The notes beneath the pieces are model-generated. The model had not been told where the DNA came from. It saw only the letters and a list, made by a program, of their open reading frames with translations, and made no database searches. Made by a program: the position numbers and the translations under genes. Below are positions 1 through 9,232 of a stretch of DNA of 49,511 bases, one piece after another. Each line of letters starts with the position of its first letter. Position 1 is the first letter of the stretch. This DNA comes from Candidatus Woesearchaeota archaeon. GTDB taxonomy: Archaea; Nanobdellota; Nanobdellia; Woesearchaeales; ARS49. The DNA lies in assembly GCA_023266895.1 (NCBI GenBank), contig JAHFOI010000004.1, positions 1 to 49,511 of the forward strand, read 5' to 3'.

Positions 1-6
1 CTGGCT

Positions 7-163
7 TTGTAGGAAAGTCTGCCACCGCCGCCTTGAAGGGCGCGCATCTAACTGCAGCAATAACGCGAGAGCGAGACTTCGTGACTGTAGCAACTCAACA
101 CCATTCAATGAGGCTGCGCGACCGGCGCGGTGGCGGCGAGACCTCAGTTGAGTTTTCTACAAA
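7..163. repeat. Imperfect terminal-inverted-repeat segment (possible MITE remnant)
   Basis: TTTGTAGGAAA (7-17) versus TTTTCTACAAA (153-163), 10/11 inverted match; GC-rich interior with CCACCGCCGCC / GGTGGCGGCG arms. Confidence 0.4.
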
Positions 164-200
164 TCTGCTCAAACAGAAACTCATCCAGTAGAAACAAACC

Positions 201-632
201 TTACTCACTGACCTTTATTGTACGCTGTAATTTTAGTATGAGTTCAGGAACTTCCTGACTAACCGCTATTGTTTCTGCAGCACTAATTGCTTCTCCATAA
301 TAATTCACACCATTTCTTAGTTTTCGTAAACGATCAAATTGTTCTGCAAGACGAGAGTCACCGAGTAATTCTTTAATAAAAGCAGTAAATGCTTCATGAG
401 AGAACACTTTATAGCCCTGAATCACACACACTGCCTCACACACCTGACGCAATGCTTCATAATACAGGACCATAAGCTGAGATGCATTATCTTCATTCAC
501 TGAATGAGTTTTTGCAAACAGCACACCTTTCTTGCTCATGATAAGTAATGACTTTGCCAGCGCAATATCAGGCTGCGTAGTTCTTACCTTGCCAGAACGC
601 ACGAAATCTGCAAACATTAGAAAATCTCCCAA
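201..632 (-). CDS. HEPN-domain-like protein (putative toxin of HEPN/MNT pair)
   Basis: All-helical 143 aa with degenerate HEPN-like motif RKLRNGVNYYG; overlaps the MNT gene. Confidence 0.6.
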   Translation of the reverse strand: MGDFLMFADFVRSGKVRTTQPDIALAKSLLIMSKKGVLFAKTHSVNEDNASQLMVLYYEALRQVCEAVCVIQGYKVFSHEAFTAFIKELLGDSRLAEQFDRLRKLRNGVNYYGEAISAAETIAVSQEVPELILKLQRTIKVSE

Positions 633-1147
633 AAACCATGCAAGCGAACCCCATTGACAACATTGTTGAGTAAATGAGGATTTTTTTTGCGAAGCTTGAC
701 AACTTCAGAAGGTGTGCATACAAACAAGTGAATTCTCGCACGCAGTTTTTTCTCAAAGCGTACCAGCTCAACTTGCCTTTGTGTGCGCGTCAGAACAAAC
801 ACATCAATGTCGCTTTCAGAAGTGTTTTCACCTTTGGCATATGACCCGAACAGCATAATCACAAGAGGCTCGCGCAGTTCATGCACAAGACCTTGCACAA
901 GACCTGACTCCTGAATCAGTTCTACATTCCAGTTTTTTTTAATCGTACGAAATGCCTCTGACTCAGCAGGTGCATAGAGCAATAGATTTCTTTCATGACG
1001 ACAAGAAAGAACACCTTGCTCACAAAACTCTCTCAGGTATTTTGATGAAGTTGCAGGAGTGCAGCGTTGTAAACGTGCATGCTCTCGCACATTTAGCTCA
1101 CGATTGCTTTCCAAAAACGGACGAAGCATGTTTACTTCTTTGAACAT
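617..1147 (-). CDS. HTH + MNT nucleotidyltransferase-domain protein (putative antitoxin)
   Basis: MLFGSYAKGENTSESDIDVFVLT is the GS-x10-DxD nucleotidyltransferase motif; N-terminal winged-HTH-like region. Confidence 0.75.
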   Translation of the reverse strand: MFKEVNMLRPFLESNRELNVREHARLQRCTPATSSKYLREFCEQGVLSCRHERNLLLYAPAESEAFRTIKKNWNVELIQESGLVQGLVHELREPLVIMLFGSYAKGENTSESDIDVFVLTRTQRQVELVRFEKKLRARIHLFVCTPSEVVKLRKKNPHLLNNVVNGVRLHGFWEIF

Positions 1148-1155
1148 ATGTTCAA
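1140..1155. promoter_or_regulatory. Perfect 16-bp palindrome over the MNT start codon (candidate operator)
   Basis: TTGAACATATGTTCAA; second imperfect copy TGAACActTGTTTA next to TATA-like TTTATAAAC (minus strand). Confidence 0.55.
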
Positions 1156-1250
1156 TAAAATGAACACTTGTTTATAAATGTATCTTTACAACGCACTACA
1201 ACACGCACTGTTGGTCGTGTTGTTCGCCAGACCACCCTCTTCATTTTTTT

Positions 1251-2330
1251 CTACTTTCCAATCGGCAGTGTGACAATCAATCCAGCTTCGAGTGCAGTTT
1301 GTGTTTCATTGTCGTGAATGCTTGTTTTGATGATGTGTGTTGGCAGTCCTATGAATCCGTAGACACTAAAGTTTGGTGTGGCTCTAAGTTCTGCCCGTGC
1401 TTTCCAGATAGTATAGTTTGTGCCAGGGCTGCCAGTTAATGTTCGTTCAGCGCGCAACCCATCTTTCTCAGTCCAGTCGTATTCTATGGTGAGTTTTCCT
1501 GACCAAGGTTCTTTTGCCTCACCGATTTGCACTCCAGCAGTCCATGTTTTGTTATTTTCAGTCATTGCAAGATTTTGTGTTGCTCCGCCATACACTTTCA
1601 CAAGTCCAATTTGTGTTGTCAGACTTGCACTCAACCCTTCATTGATTATTCTGAAGCGCGCATCTTTACTGTTTGTTCTATTCTCGCTTGAGTCTAGGTT
1701 AAGGAATTCTTCAATTCCAAGGTTGCCTTTCAGAGTTGTATTTCCTAATTTGTGCGTGTAGCTTGCTTGCCCACCAAGAGAGGTTGTGTCTGAAATGTTT
1801 TGCACACTCACTCCAGTACCTGTGCTGTACCAAACTTCTGCTTTTACGCCATTGTTTTCATATTCTGCTCTACCTTCCAAGCTTGCGCGGTCAGAGTCAA
1901 TGAGTGCTATTGTTCCTGCATTAGGCTGCTTGAGCAATCCACCAGAAACTGAGAGTGGAGGACTTAGTTTGATTTTCACGCTTGCTCTGTCAAAAAGTAA
2001 GTCAGTGTCAAGATTTTGTGAGCCATTGCCCTGAAATTCTGGACCAAGAAGATTAGGCACAGTTGTTGTGTAGATACCTGCCCGTGCGCCTAGTTCAACA
2101 GGCCCTGTGGCATAACTTCCGGTAAGTCGAAGTCGTGCTTGTTCATCTTGAATATCTGGCTTGTCATTGAATCTGTTGCGCGTGACTTGAATTCTGCTAA
2201 GCAGGTCTGCATTTGCTCGAATGCCATCATCAGCTCTTGCCATGCTGAACATTCCTGCTAAAAGTGTTCCTGCTACTGCATAGCCCAGCTGTTTTATGAT
2301 TTTCGTTTTTTGTTTTATCTGGTTCATCAT
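1251..2330 (-). CDS. Secreted porin-like beta-barrel protein
   Basis: Signal peptide (LGYAVAGTLLAGMFSMARA-DD) then alternating hydrophobic/polar beta-strand pattern resembling bacterial putative porins. Confidence 0.55.
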   Translation of the reverse strand: MMNQIKQKTKIIKQLGYAVAGTLLAGMFSMARADDGIRANADLLSRIQVTRNRFNDKPDIQDEQARLRLTGSYATGPVELGARAGIYTTTVPNLLGPEFQGNGSQNLDTDLLFDRASVKIKLSPPLSVSGGLLKQPNAGTIALIDSDRASLEGRAEYENNGVKAEVWYSTGTGVSVQNISDTTSLGGQASYTHKLGNTTLKGNLGIEEFLNLDSSENRTNSKDARFRIINEGLSASLTTQIGLVKVYGGATQNLAMTENNKTWTAGVQIGEAKEPWSGKLTIEYDWTEKDGLRAERTLTGSPGTNYTIWKARAELRATPNFSVYGFIGLPTHIIKTSIHDNETQTALEAGLIVTLPIGK

Positions 2331-2396
2331 GTTTGTTACCTCTTCGGTTATTACAGGGTTCTGCTGTTATTACTTTATCATAGTTATCAATTTGTG

Positions 2397-2408
2397 AATA
2401 TAAATATT
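2397..2408. promoter_or_regulatory. Shared TATA-like element between divergent genes
   Basis: AATATAAATATT in the intergenic region of the porin-like and TrmB genes. Confidence 0.4.
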
Positions 2409-2442
2409 GCCTCACCCTTATGGGGGAGAAAAAGAAAGCTTT

Positions 2443-3609
2443 ATGAATCACACAACACTTTCACAAACCATGGACACACAGATACTTGAAGAAATAGGCC
2501 TAACAAAATCAGAAATACGCGTGTATCTTGCACTTTCAGAAATTGGCAGTTCAAGCACAGGTAAAATCATAGAGAAATCACGCGCAGCATCATCAAAAAT
2601 TTATGAAGTACTCGACAAACTCCAACAAAAAGGACTTGTCACTGTTGTCATACAATCAGGCGTCAAATACTTTGAAGCAGCACCACCCTCACGCATTCTT
2701 GACTACGTACGTGAACGCGAAGAACAGTTCAGCCAACAAAAAGAACAACTTCAAAAAATCATTCCTGACCTAGAACTAAGTCAAAAACTTTCCAAGCACC
2801 AATCTGAAGCAGCAATCTTCAAAGGAATCAAAGGAGTGAAAACAGCATATGACGACATTCTTCGCACCCTCAAAAAAGGTGACGAGTATCGCGTGATGGG
2901 CGCAACAACTCCTTCAGAACCATTTTTTAGTTTCATCCGCCACTTTCACCAACGCCGAGCAACACAAGGCATCAAAGTCAAAGTGTTATACACTCCATCA
3001 ATGCAGCAGCTTGCAGACGCAATCAAAGAACTCCCCCACACAAGCATAAAGTTCTCACCACAAGAATTACTCAGCACAGCATTTGTCATCATGTACGCAA
3101 ACAAGACTCTTATCAGCGTAGCAACAAAGAATGACATTACTCTTTTCAGAATTGAAAGTCAAGACGTAAGCGACTCACTCAAAGCACATTTTGAGCTTTT
3201 GTGGAATCAAAAAAGCAGAGTGCTGCATGGCTTTTCTGGCATCCAGGTATGTTGCCAAGAAGTGTTACAAACACGCAAAGACCTTTATCTGATTGGCGCC
3301 AACGGATTATTGTTTGATCGCTATCAAAAGTTTTTCAAACAGTTTGATGCAGAACGAGTGAAACGTAAAATTAAACGACATCATCTTGCCCTTGAACGCA
3401 CGCGCAACCAACCAATCAACACTCAACCAAACATGCAGGTTCGTTATTTGCCAAAACAATTTGGTAGTCCCTTAGTCATTTGGATTTTTGGCAATAAGGT
3501 GGCAAACATACTCTGGGATACAGAAGATATTTACCTCATTGAAAATGCAAAAATTGCTGAGGACTACAGAAAGTATTTCAACCTGCTCTGGAAAGGAGCC
3601 AAGGAGTAA
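2443..3609 (+). CDS. TrmB-family transcriptional regulator
   Basis: N-terminal wHTH EEIGLTKSEIRVYLALSEIGSSSTGKIIEKSRAASSKIYEVLDKLQQKGLV; TrmB-like C-terminal region. Confidence 0.8.
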   Translation: MNHTTLSQTMDTQILEEIGLTKSEIRVYLALSEIGSSSTGKIIEKSRAASSKIYEVLDKLQQKGLVTVVIQSGVKYFEAAPPSRILDYVREREEQFSQQKEQLQKIIPDLELSQKLSKHQSEAAIFKGIKGVKTAYDDILRTLKKGDEYRVMGATTPSEPFFSFIRHFHQRRATQGIKVKVLYTPSMQQLADAIKELPHTSIKFSPQELLSTAFVIMYANKTLISVATKNDITLFRIESQDVSDSLKAHFELLWNQKSRVLHGFSGIQVCCQEVLQTRKDLYLIGANGLLFDRYQKFFKQFDAERVKRKIKRHHLALERTRNQPINTQPNMQVRYLPKQFGSPLVIWIFGNKVANILWDTEDIYLIENAKIAEDYRKYFNLLWKGAKE

Positions 3610-3689
3610 ATAAACTTCCAAGACTCATAAATGTCACGGTGCTTTTATGAGGTATAAAACTTCAAGAAATTTATCAGAGAATAACTTCT

Positions 3690-4025
3690 AAAGGCGGGCA
3701 CTTTATGAAGCAACCCCAAAATCAACTCTTGAGGTTTTTGCAAGACACGGAAGTTCCACTGAATTGACTCCTGGAAAAGCATACATTGTTTGTCCAGCAG
3801 TTAAAGACCCCAAAAAATACTGAACACCTAAGAAAAGCCTTTGATCACATGAAAAAGTTCAGCACATACCCTCTTATTCATCATGGCGGAAGAGCAATTG
3901 CACTTGCCTATTTTAGCGTAGGAATTAATGAATTCACTATGCACTCAGTGCAGACTGAAACATTCAGCATTGATGATTTTTGTGCTGCCTTAGAGAACCT
4001 TTCTGCGTTTGCGCCACAGAATTAA
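3690..4025 (+). pseudogene. Frameshifted remnant ORF, function unknown
   Basis: YEATPKSTLEVFARHGSSTELTPGKAYIVCPAVKDPKKY* continues in another frame as NTEHLRKAFDHMKK...FAPQN across an A-rich tract (ccccaaaaaatac); no start codon upstream. Confidence 0.4.
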
Positions 4026-4066
4026 GCAAAAGATTTATATACATAAAATACATAACCTACATAAAT

Positions 4067-4336
4067 ATGGCACATATCACCTTAGCAGTTCCTAATGAAG
4101 TATATAGTGAGATGAAAAATCATCCTGATATTAAGTGGAGCGAAGTGGCACGAAGAAGTATAGTAAGTAAATTGCAGAATCTTCGCACTTCAGTTTCAGG
4201 GGAAAAACTTCTTGAGACTTTTTCAAAAGAATTCCAGCAAGACCTCAAGAAAGTTTCAAAAATGGATTGGAAAGCATTTCACACGAAGACACAGGAAAAA
4301 GCATGGAAACGATTATCCTTGACACGAACCGATTAA
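4067..4336 (+). CDS. VapB-like antitoxin
   Basis: MAHITLAVPNEVYSEMKNHPDIKWSEVARRSI ribbon-helix-helix-like; overlaps the PIN gene. Confidence 0.6.
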   Translation: MAHITLAVPNEVYSEMKNHPDIKWSEVARRSIVSKLQNLRTSVSGEKLLETFSKEFQQDLKKVSKMDWKAFHTKTQEKAWKRLSLTRTD

Positions 4337-4605
4337 TTGATGGGGAACGCGGAACTGTAACAATGTTTTCTCTTATTGAGTATCCTCCTGCGCTTCCTGA
4401 ATGTGAGATACTTTTTCCTGTTGATGATGACTTCAGGTTAGCGTTGCACCTTAGTGTTAAACTCAGAACCATAGGAACCCCAATTCCTGCAGTAGACATT
4501 CTCATTGCAAGCATGGCAATCAACAGAAATTACCCTTTGAAAACAACAGACAAAGACTTTTTTGCAATACAACGCGTTGATCAACGATTGCGACTCCTAA
4601 TCTGA
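4303..4605 (+). CDS. PIN-domain protein (VapC-like toxin)
   Basis: IILDTNRLIDGERG... PAVDILIASMAINRNYPLKTTDKDF PIN motifs. Confidence 0.7.
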   Translation: METIILDTNRLIDGERGTVTMFSLIEYPPALPECEILFPVDDDFRLALHLSVKLRTIGTPIPAVDILIASMAINRNYPLKTTDKDFFAIQRVDQRLRLLI

Positions 4606-4618
4606 AAAAACGCAAAAC

Positions 4619-5254
4619 CTACTTCTTCAGTATGACTTCATCTGCACCAAACCTCACTTTTGCATAGCCTGCTGACGCATCCTCCCCGCGATAGCCCAAT
4701 GTCATGAGTGCCAAGGCATGCAGGTTTTGCTTTTTCAGGTCAAGAATTTCATCACACTGCACTGCATCAAAACCTTCCATAGGGCATGCATCAATTTTTT
4801 TGAGTGCAGCAGTCTCAAGCATGAAGCCTAATGCAAGATATGCTTGACGACTCGACCAATCAACAACTTGAGGTACAGTCATTCTTGTAATCGTGCCAAG
4901 CATCATGTCTTCAAAACCCTTTAGGGCATCAACAGACATCTTACGCACTGCAGCAATTTTTTCAACATATGTACGCACGTATTTTGCATCAACATCAGTG
5001 CGCACTGTTAGCACAACAAGATGTGATGCATCAGTAACCTGGGCTTGACCATAGGCTGCTGACTTGAGAGTTTCACGGAGTACTGGATCAGTAATGACCA
5101 CAAACTTCCATGGCTGAAGACCAAAAGAACTTGGCGCAAGCCTGCCAGCCTCAAGAATTTCATTAAAGTCTTCATCAGAAACTTTTTTTGCAGAATCAAA
5201 CTTCTTAGTCGCATAACGCCATTCCAGGCTTTCAATAATTGCTGATTTTTTCAT
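4619..5254 (-). CDS. Nitroreductase-family NAD(P)H-dependent oxidoreductase
   Basis: LEWRYATKKFD...LEAGRLAPSSFGLQPWKFVVI. Confidence 0.88.
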   Translation of the reverse strand: MKKSAIIESLEWRYATKKFDSAKKVSDEDFNEILEAGRLAPSSFGLQPWKFVVITDPVLRETLKSAAYGQAQVTDASHLVVLTVRTDVDAKYVRTYVEKIAAVRKMSVDALKGFEDMMLGTITRMTVPQVVDWSSRQAYLALGFMLETAALKKIDACPMEGFDAVQCDEILDLKKQNLHALALMTLGYRGEDASAGYAKVRFGADEVILKK

Positions 5255-5433
5255 ACAAACACCTCAAAACGCACACACAGAGTCGCCTCGGCACGTAAAC
5301 ATCTAAGTACATCACGCGTAGCATTATAAAAAGCTTATGAAGGAAGATTTCTTCAGTTAGCATTCAACAAAGTCATTCAAATGAGCTGTTAATAAATAGT
5401 AACACCTGTTTGTTCTTCTTAACAAAAAGATAA

Positions 5434-5545
5434 CGCCGGCGCGGGGAGTTTCAACCCATCAGGGATCGATAGATTTTTGAACCCCGGAGCTCTTCCGAGC
5501 ACTGGAGTTTCAATCCAGCGACCTACCGGCTTAGCCGACGCCGGC
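5434..5545 (-). tRNA. Type II tRNA with Ser-like features; predicted anticodon reads GAA; 28-nt BHB intron in T-loop
   Basis: Acceptor GCCGGCG/CGCCGGC, G73, D-arm with GG, anticodon stem CTGGA/TCCAG with loop TTGAAAC, variable arm GCTC-GGAA-GAGC, T-stem CGGGG/CCCCG; no encoded CCA; T-run after the 3' end. Confidence 0.8.
5448..5475 (-). other. Archaeal tRNA intron (bulge-helix-bulge) between positions 59 and 60
   Basis: GGGG-TTCA-[AAA]-ATCTATC-GATCCCT-GATGGGT-TGAA-[ACT]-CCCC: 4-bp central helix with two 3-nt bulges; splicing gives T-loop TTCAAAT. Confidence 0.8.
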
Positions 5546-5719
5546 GTCGTTGATTTAACTAATTCTTCATTTAAGTGTTTTACTGAGAAAAATCAGTAAA
5601 CCTTCCGAGAAATTCGCAAGAATTACGAAAGAGTTGCAAAGTCTGCGAAAAAAAGAGGTATTTCCATCATTTTTGCAAAAGCAACAAGATGAAACAAGCT
5701 GAGGCTGTTGCACACACCT

Positions 5720-6169
5720 TCATTTGCTGTTCAACCGTTTTGTAGCGTTTTCAAGTGCACTATTGACTTCTTGGATAAACACTCCCTCTTTTGCTGCTTG
5801 ATCTTTAGAAACAAAACCATCTGCACCTGCATCTGTGGCTCTTTTTTGATAATTCCTGAACCGTTCATGACGCGCTCCAGTCCAACCCAATACTGCACCT
5901 TGATAGCCTTTTTTTCTTGCAGGAACCAACACATCAGTAACTCCATCATAGCCCCCACTACCATCATCAAGTTCCATGTCAAGAACAACAAGATGAATTT
6001 CATCAGTAATCATACCAAGCACTTGTTCAGGAAGTTTTTCAATCTGAACTGCATAGTCATCAAATCCATTGCTTCCGCCTTTTTGTTTCCACAACTCTAG
6101 CTGGGCTCTTGCTAAACGAGAATAATTTGGAGCATCCTCAACCACGAGCACATTCAGAGTTTTTGCCAT
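5720..6169 (-). CDS. Stand-alone response-regulator receiver domain protein
   Basis: LVVEDAPNYSR ... LVVLDMELDDG ... FVSKDQ receiver-domain residues. Confidence 0.75.
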   Translation of the reverse strand: MAKTLNVLVVEDAPNYSRLARAQLELWKQKGGSNGFDDYAVQIEKLPEQVLGMITDEIHLVVLDMELDDGSGGYDGVTDVLVPARKKGYQGAVLGWTGARHERFRNYQKRATDAGADGFVSKDQAAKEGVFIQEVNSALENATKRLNSK

Positions 6170-9169
6170 TTACACCTTCATAATGCCAATCAATACTTTG
6201 TTACCTTTCACGTCCACTTCTGCAGTGTGAGTTCCTGCACGAATGCTAAACAACAGTTCTTTTACCCCACACTTTTGCAACAAAAGCTCTTGCCATGCTG
6301 ACAACATTTTTTTTGCAACTTCACTTGTTTCAAGCGTGAGCTCAATCCTGTCAGCTTTTTGCAGGCCAGCTTCTTTACGCAAGGATTGCACTTTGCGCAT
6401 GACTTCGCGAGCTACTGCTTCTGCTTCAAGTTCAGGAGTTTGCACAATCAACAACTGTACTTTGCCTCCTGCAAGGGTTGTTGTCTTCACAGTCACTCCC
6501 TTAAATTCCTCAGTAATCAAACCATCACCTGTTGCAGCAACACTTTGCACAACAGCCTCTTTCACATTTGCTTGTTGCTTAATGATTTCCTGCACTCCAA
6601 CAACCAGCTTCTGCAAACTCTTTTCTACAACAACATGCACTCTTTGTAAGGGCCAGCGCACAGGAAGCTTTGCTTGCTCACGACAATGCAGTGCAGACTC
6701 AATAATGTTTTGCGCATACATCACTTGTTCCTCAAGCTGAGGCTGCAAACACTTTTTCACCACTTTAGGCCAAGAAAGCAAGTGCACTGATTCTGCAGCA
6801 CAACCAAATGCGGTCTTGAAATTTTGATACATTTGCTCAGCAATAAAAGGCATAACCGGCGCAGACAATCGTAGTAATGCTTCAAATACAGTAAACAATG
6901 TACTAAGCACAAGCTGCTGGTCTTTTTTCGTACCAGTACTTGCCTTATCACGAATCAACTGAATATACGTGCGAGACACATCCAAGTATAATGACTCCAC
7001 AAGCCATGGAATTTCATTCAAGTGATACTGCGCAAACGCATTCGTGACTTCTTGCACCACAGAATTCATCCTGCTCAAGATATACTGTTCAGCAACACCA
7101 GGCTTTTTAGGTTTGCCAGGCACAAGGCCAGTGTTTTTTGACAAGTCAAGAATAAACTGGTGTGTGTTCCACAAAATCAACAAGTTCTTGAACTTTAGCT
7201 TAACATCTTCTTGATTATACATTTGGTCAACACCAGGCACTGCAGCACCAAGCTGATAATAACGCAAAGTATCAGCACCATACTGACTCGTGACTTCATC
7301 AGGCTCAATCTGATTACCCAAACTCTTACTCATCTTACGACCAGATGCATCATCAATAAAGCCGTGCATGAACACTGCCTTAAAGGAATTCTTGCCAAAC
7401 GCAATCATGCTCGCGACCATAAGCAGATTATACCACCCGCGAATCTGATCTTTACCCTCAAGAATAAAATCAGCAGGAAACAATTTGTCAAACAAGTCTT
7501 TACGCTGCGGATAATCCAAACAATTCCATGACGCAGTGCCCGCATCAACCCAGACATCAAGAACATCAGTGAGGCGACGAAGAGAACCCGCACACTTGTG
7601 GTTCTGATTTTCTGACGCGCTGCATGGATAGGCTATTTCATCAATCCACGGACGATGATACTGACTCACTTTTTTCCCACTCACTGCTTCAAGCTCATCA
7701 ACAGAGCCAAACACCTCATAACGCTTGCACGAGTCACAACGCCAAATCGGCACTGGAGTGCCCCAAAAGTTTTGCTTGGTAATACTGTTGTCACGCAAGT
7801 TTGTCAGCCATGCCTCAAATGCATTAAAACCAGCCTGCGGCACCCACAACACTTTTTTGTTTGCGCGAATCATGCGTTTTTTTAAGTCTTCAATACGGAA
7901 AAACCATTGAGTTGTTGTACGGAAAATAACAGGTGCATGACAACGCTGACAGTGCGCGTACTCATGCTCAACAGGAGTTGTGGCAATCACTACGCCACGC
8001 TGTTCAAGTAACTCAATGAATTTTGCATCATGCTTTCGTGCAATACATCCTGCAAAACTTGGCCATTTGGGAGGAAACTGGCCTTGTTCATTTACCAAAT
8101 TCCACGCAGGAAGTCCATTGTCATGACCCACTTCATAATCTTCAGGACCACATCCTGGAGCACAATGCACAAGCCCAGAACCCGCAGAGGTATCAACATA
8201 TTCCTGGCTTAACACAACTGTGTGCAGTTTTTGGTGCAACGTTTTTAATTCAGCATATTCAGGAATCACATCAGCAAACGGGTGCTCATACGCAACACCC
8301 TTTAATGATTCACCCTTAAATTCTTCGAGTAAAGTCATTGTTTTGCCAGCAACAGCTCCCACAAGCGGGCCTGCAAGTGCCTTGGCCATAATCCACGTCT
8401 CATCAGTCTCATTAATCTTTGCACGAACATAGTCAAGATCAGGATTTACCATAACTGCAAGATTAAACGGAATAGTCCATGGGGTTGTGGTCCAGATAAT
8501 AAGAAATTCACTTTTGCTCAACGCAACACCAGATGCACTGTCTTTTTTTGGCTTGACTTTTAATTTCAAAAATACACTGGTGTCAGTCACAGTCTTGTAC
8601 TCGAGCTCGTGCTTTGCAAGATTTGTCTGGCAACCCCCACACCATGGCATGGTACGCAAGCCTTCATACAAACGCTTTTGTTCATGCGCACGCTTAATCA
8701 AAAACCATTCTGCAGAAATAAACTCTCTTGTGATAGGCATGTATGCATTATTAAAATCCATCCATACACCTAGTTTTGCAAACGTGTCATTCATGATGTT
8801 CATCATCTCAACAGAAAATTTTTCACACTCAGCATTATACTTCGCAAGACCAAATTCCTCAATATCTTTTTTGAAATGCAACTTCAGTTTTTGACGAACC
8901 TTATTTTCAGTAGGCAAGCCATGCATGTCATAACCAGCGCGATCCCAGACATCCATGCCAATCATGCGCTTGTGACGCAACACCATGTCTTTCATGCACT
9001 TATTCCACGCAGTACCTAAGTGTACCTTACCGCTTGTGTATGGTGGTCCATCAAGAAAGTAATACTTTTTCTTACCTGCGCCCTGTGCCTTTGCTTTTGC
9101 ATAAATATCATTCTTTAGCCAAAAGTCAAGCACTGCAGGCTCAATTGTTTTTGGAGTGTAGGATTGCAT
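6170..9169 (-). CDS. ileS: Isoleucyl-tRNA synthetase
   Basis: HIGH-like GKVHLGTAWNK, GYDMHGLPTE, KMSKSLGNQIEP. Confidence 0.95.
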   Translation of the reverse strand: MQSYTPKTIEPAVLDFWLKNDIYAKAKAQGAGKKKYYFLDGPPYTSGKVHLGTAWNKCMKDMVLRHKRMIGMDVWDRAGYDMHGLPTENKVRQKLKLHFKKDIEEFGLAKYNAECEKFSVEMMNIMNDTFAKLGVWMDFNNAYMPITREFISAEWFLIKRAHEQKRLYEGLRTMPWCGGCQTNLAKHELEYKTVTDTSVFLKLKVKPKKDSASGVALSKSEFLIIWTTTPWTIPFNLAVMVNPDLDYVRAKINETDETWIMAKALAGPLVGAVAGKTMTLLEEFKGESLKGVAYEHPFADVIPEYAELKTLHQKLHTVVLSQEYVDTSAGSGLVHCAPGCGPEDYEVGHDNGLPAWNLVNEQGQFPPKWPSFAGCIARKHDAKFIELLEQRGVVIATTPVEHEYAHCQRCHAPVIFRTTTQWFFRIEDLKKRMIRANKKVLWVPQAGFNAFEAWLTNLRDNSITKQNFWGTPVPIWRCDSCKRYEVFGSVDELEAVSGKKVSQYHRPWIDEIAYPCSASENQNHKCAGSLRRLTDVLDVWVDAGTASWNCLDYPQRKDLFDKLFPADFILEGKDQIRGWYNLLMVASMIAFGKNSFKAVFMHGFIDDASGRKMSKSLGNQIEPDEVTSQYGADTLRYYQLGAAVPGVDQMYNQEDVKLKFKNLLILWNTHQFILDLSKNTGLVPGKPKKPGVAEQYILSRMNSVVQEVTNAFAQYHLNEIPWLVESLYLDVSRTYIQLIRDKASTGTKKDQQLVLSTLFTVFEALLRLSAPVMPFIAEQMYQNFKTAFGCAAESVHLLSWPKVVKKCLQPQLEEQVMYAQNIIESALHCREQAKLPVRWPLQRVHVVVEKSLQKLVVGVQEIIKQQANVKEAVVQSVAATGDGLITEEFKGVTVKTTTLAGGKVQLLIVQTPELEAEAVAREVMRKVQSLRKEAGLQKADRIELTLETSEVAKKMLSAWQELLLQKCGVKELLFSIRAGTHTAEVDVKGNKVLIGIMKV

Positions 9170-9232
9170 ACTAGTACAGAGAGAATGATTGGTTTTTAAA
9201 GATTGACCTTTTGATGGAACGACCGGTTCAAA

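Noticed and set aside
6243-8894. Many ORFs on the + strand antisense to ileS (e.g. 6243-6740, 8487-8894)
   Set aside because: They overlap a full-length IleRS with all motifs; translations are low-complexity Ser/Cys/Thr-rich shadows.
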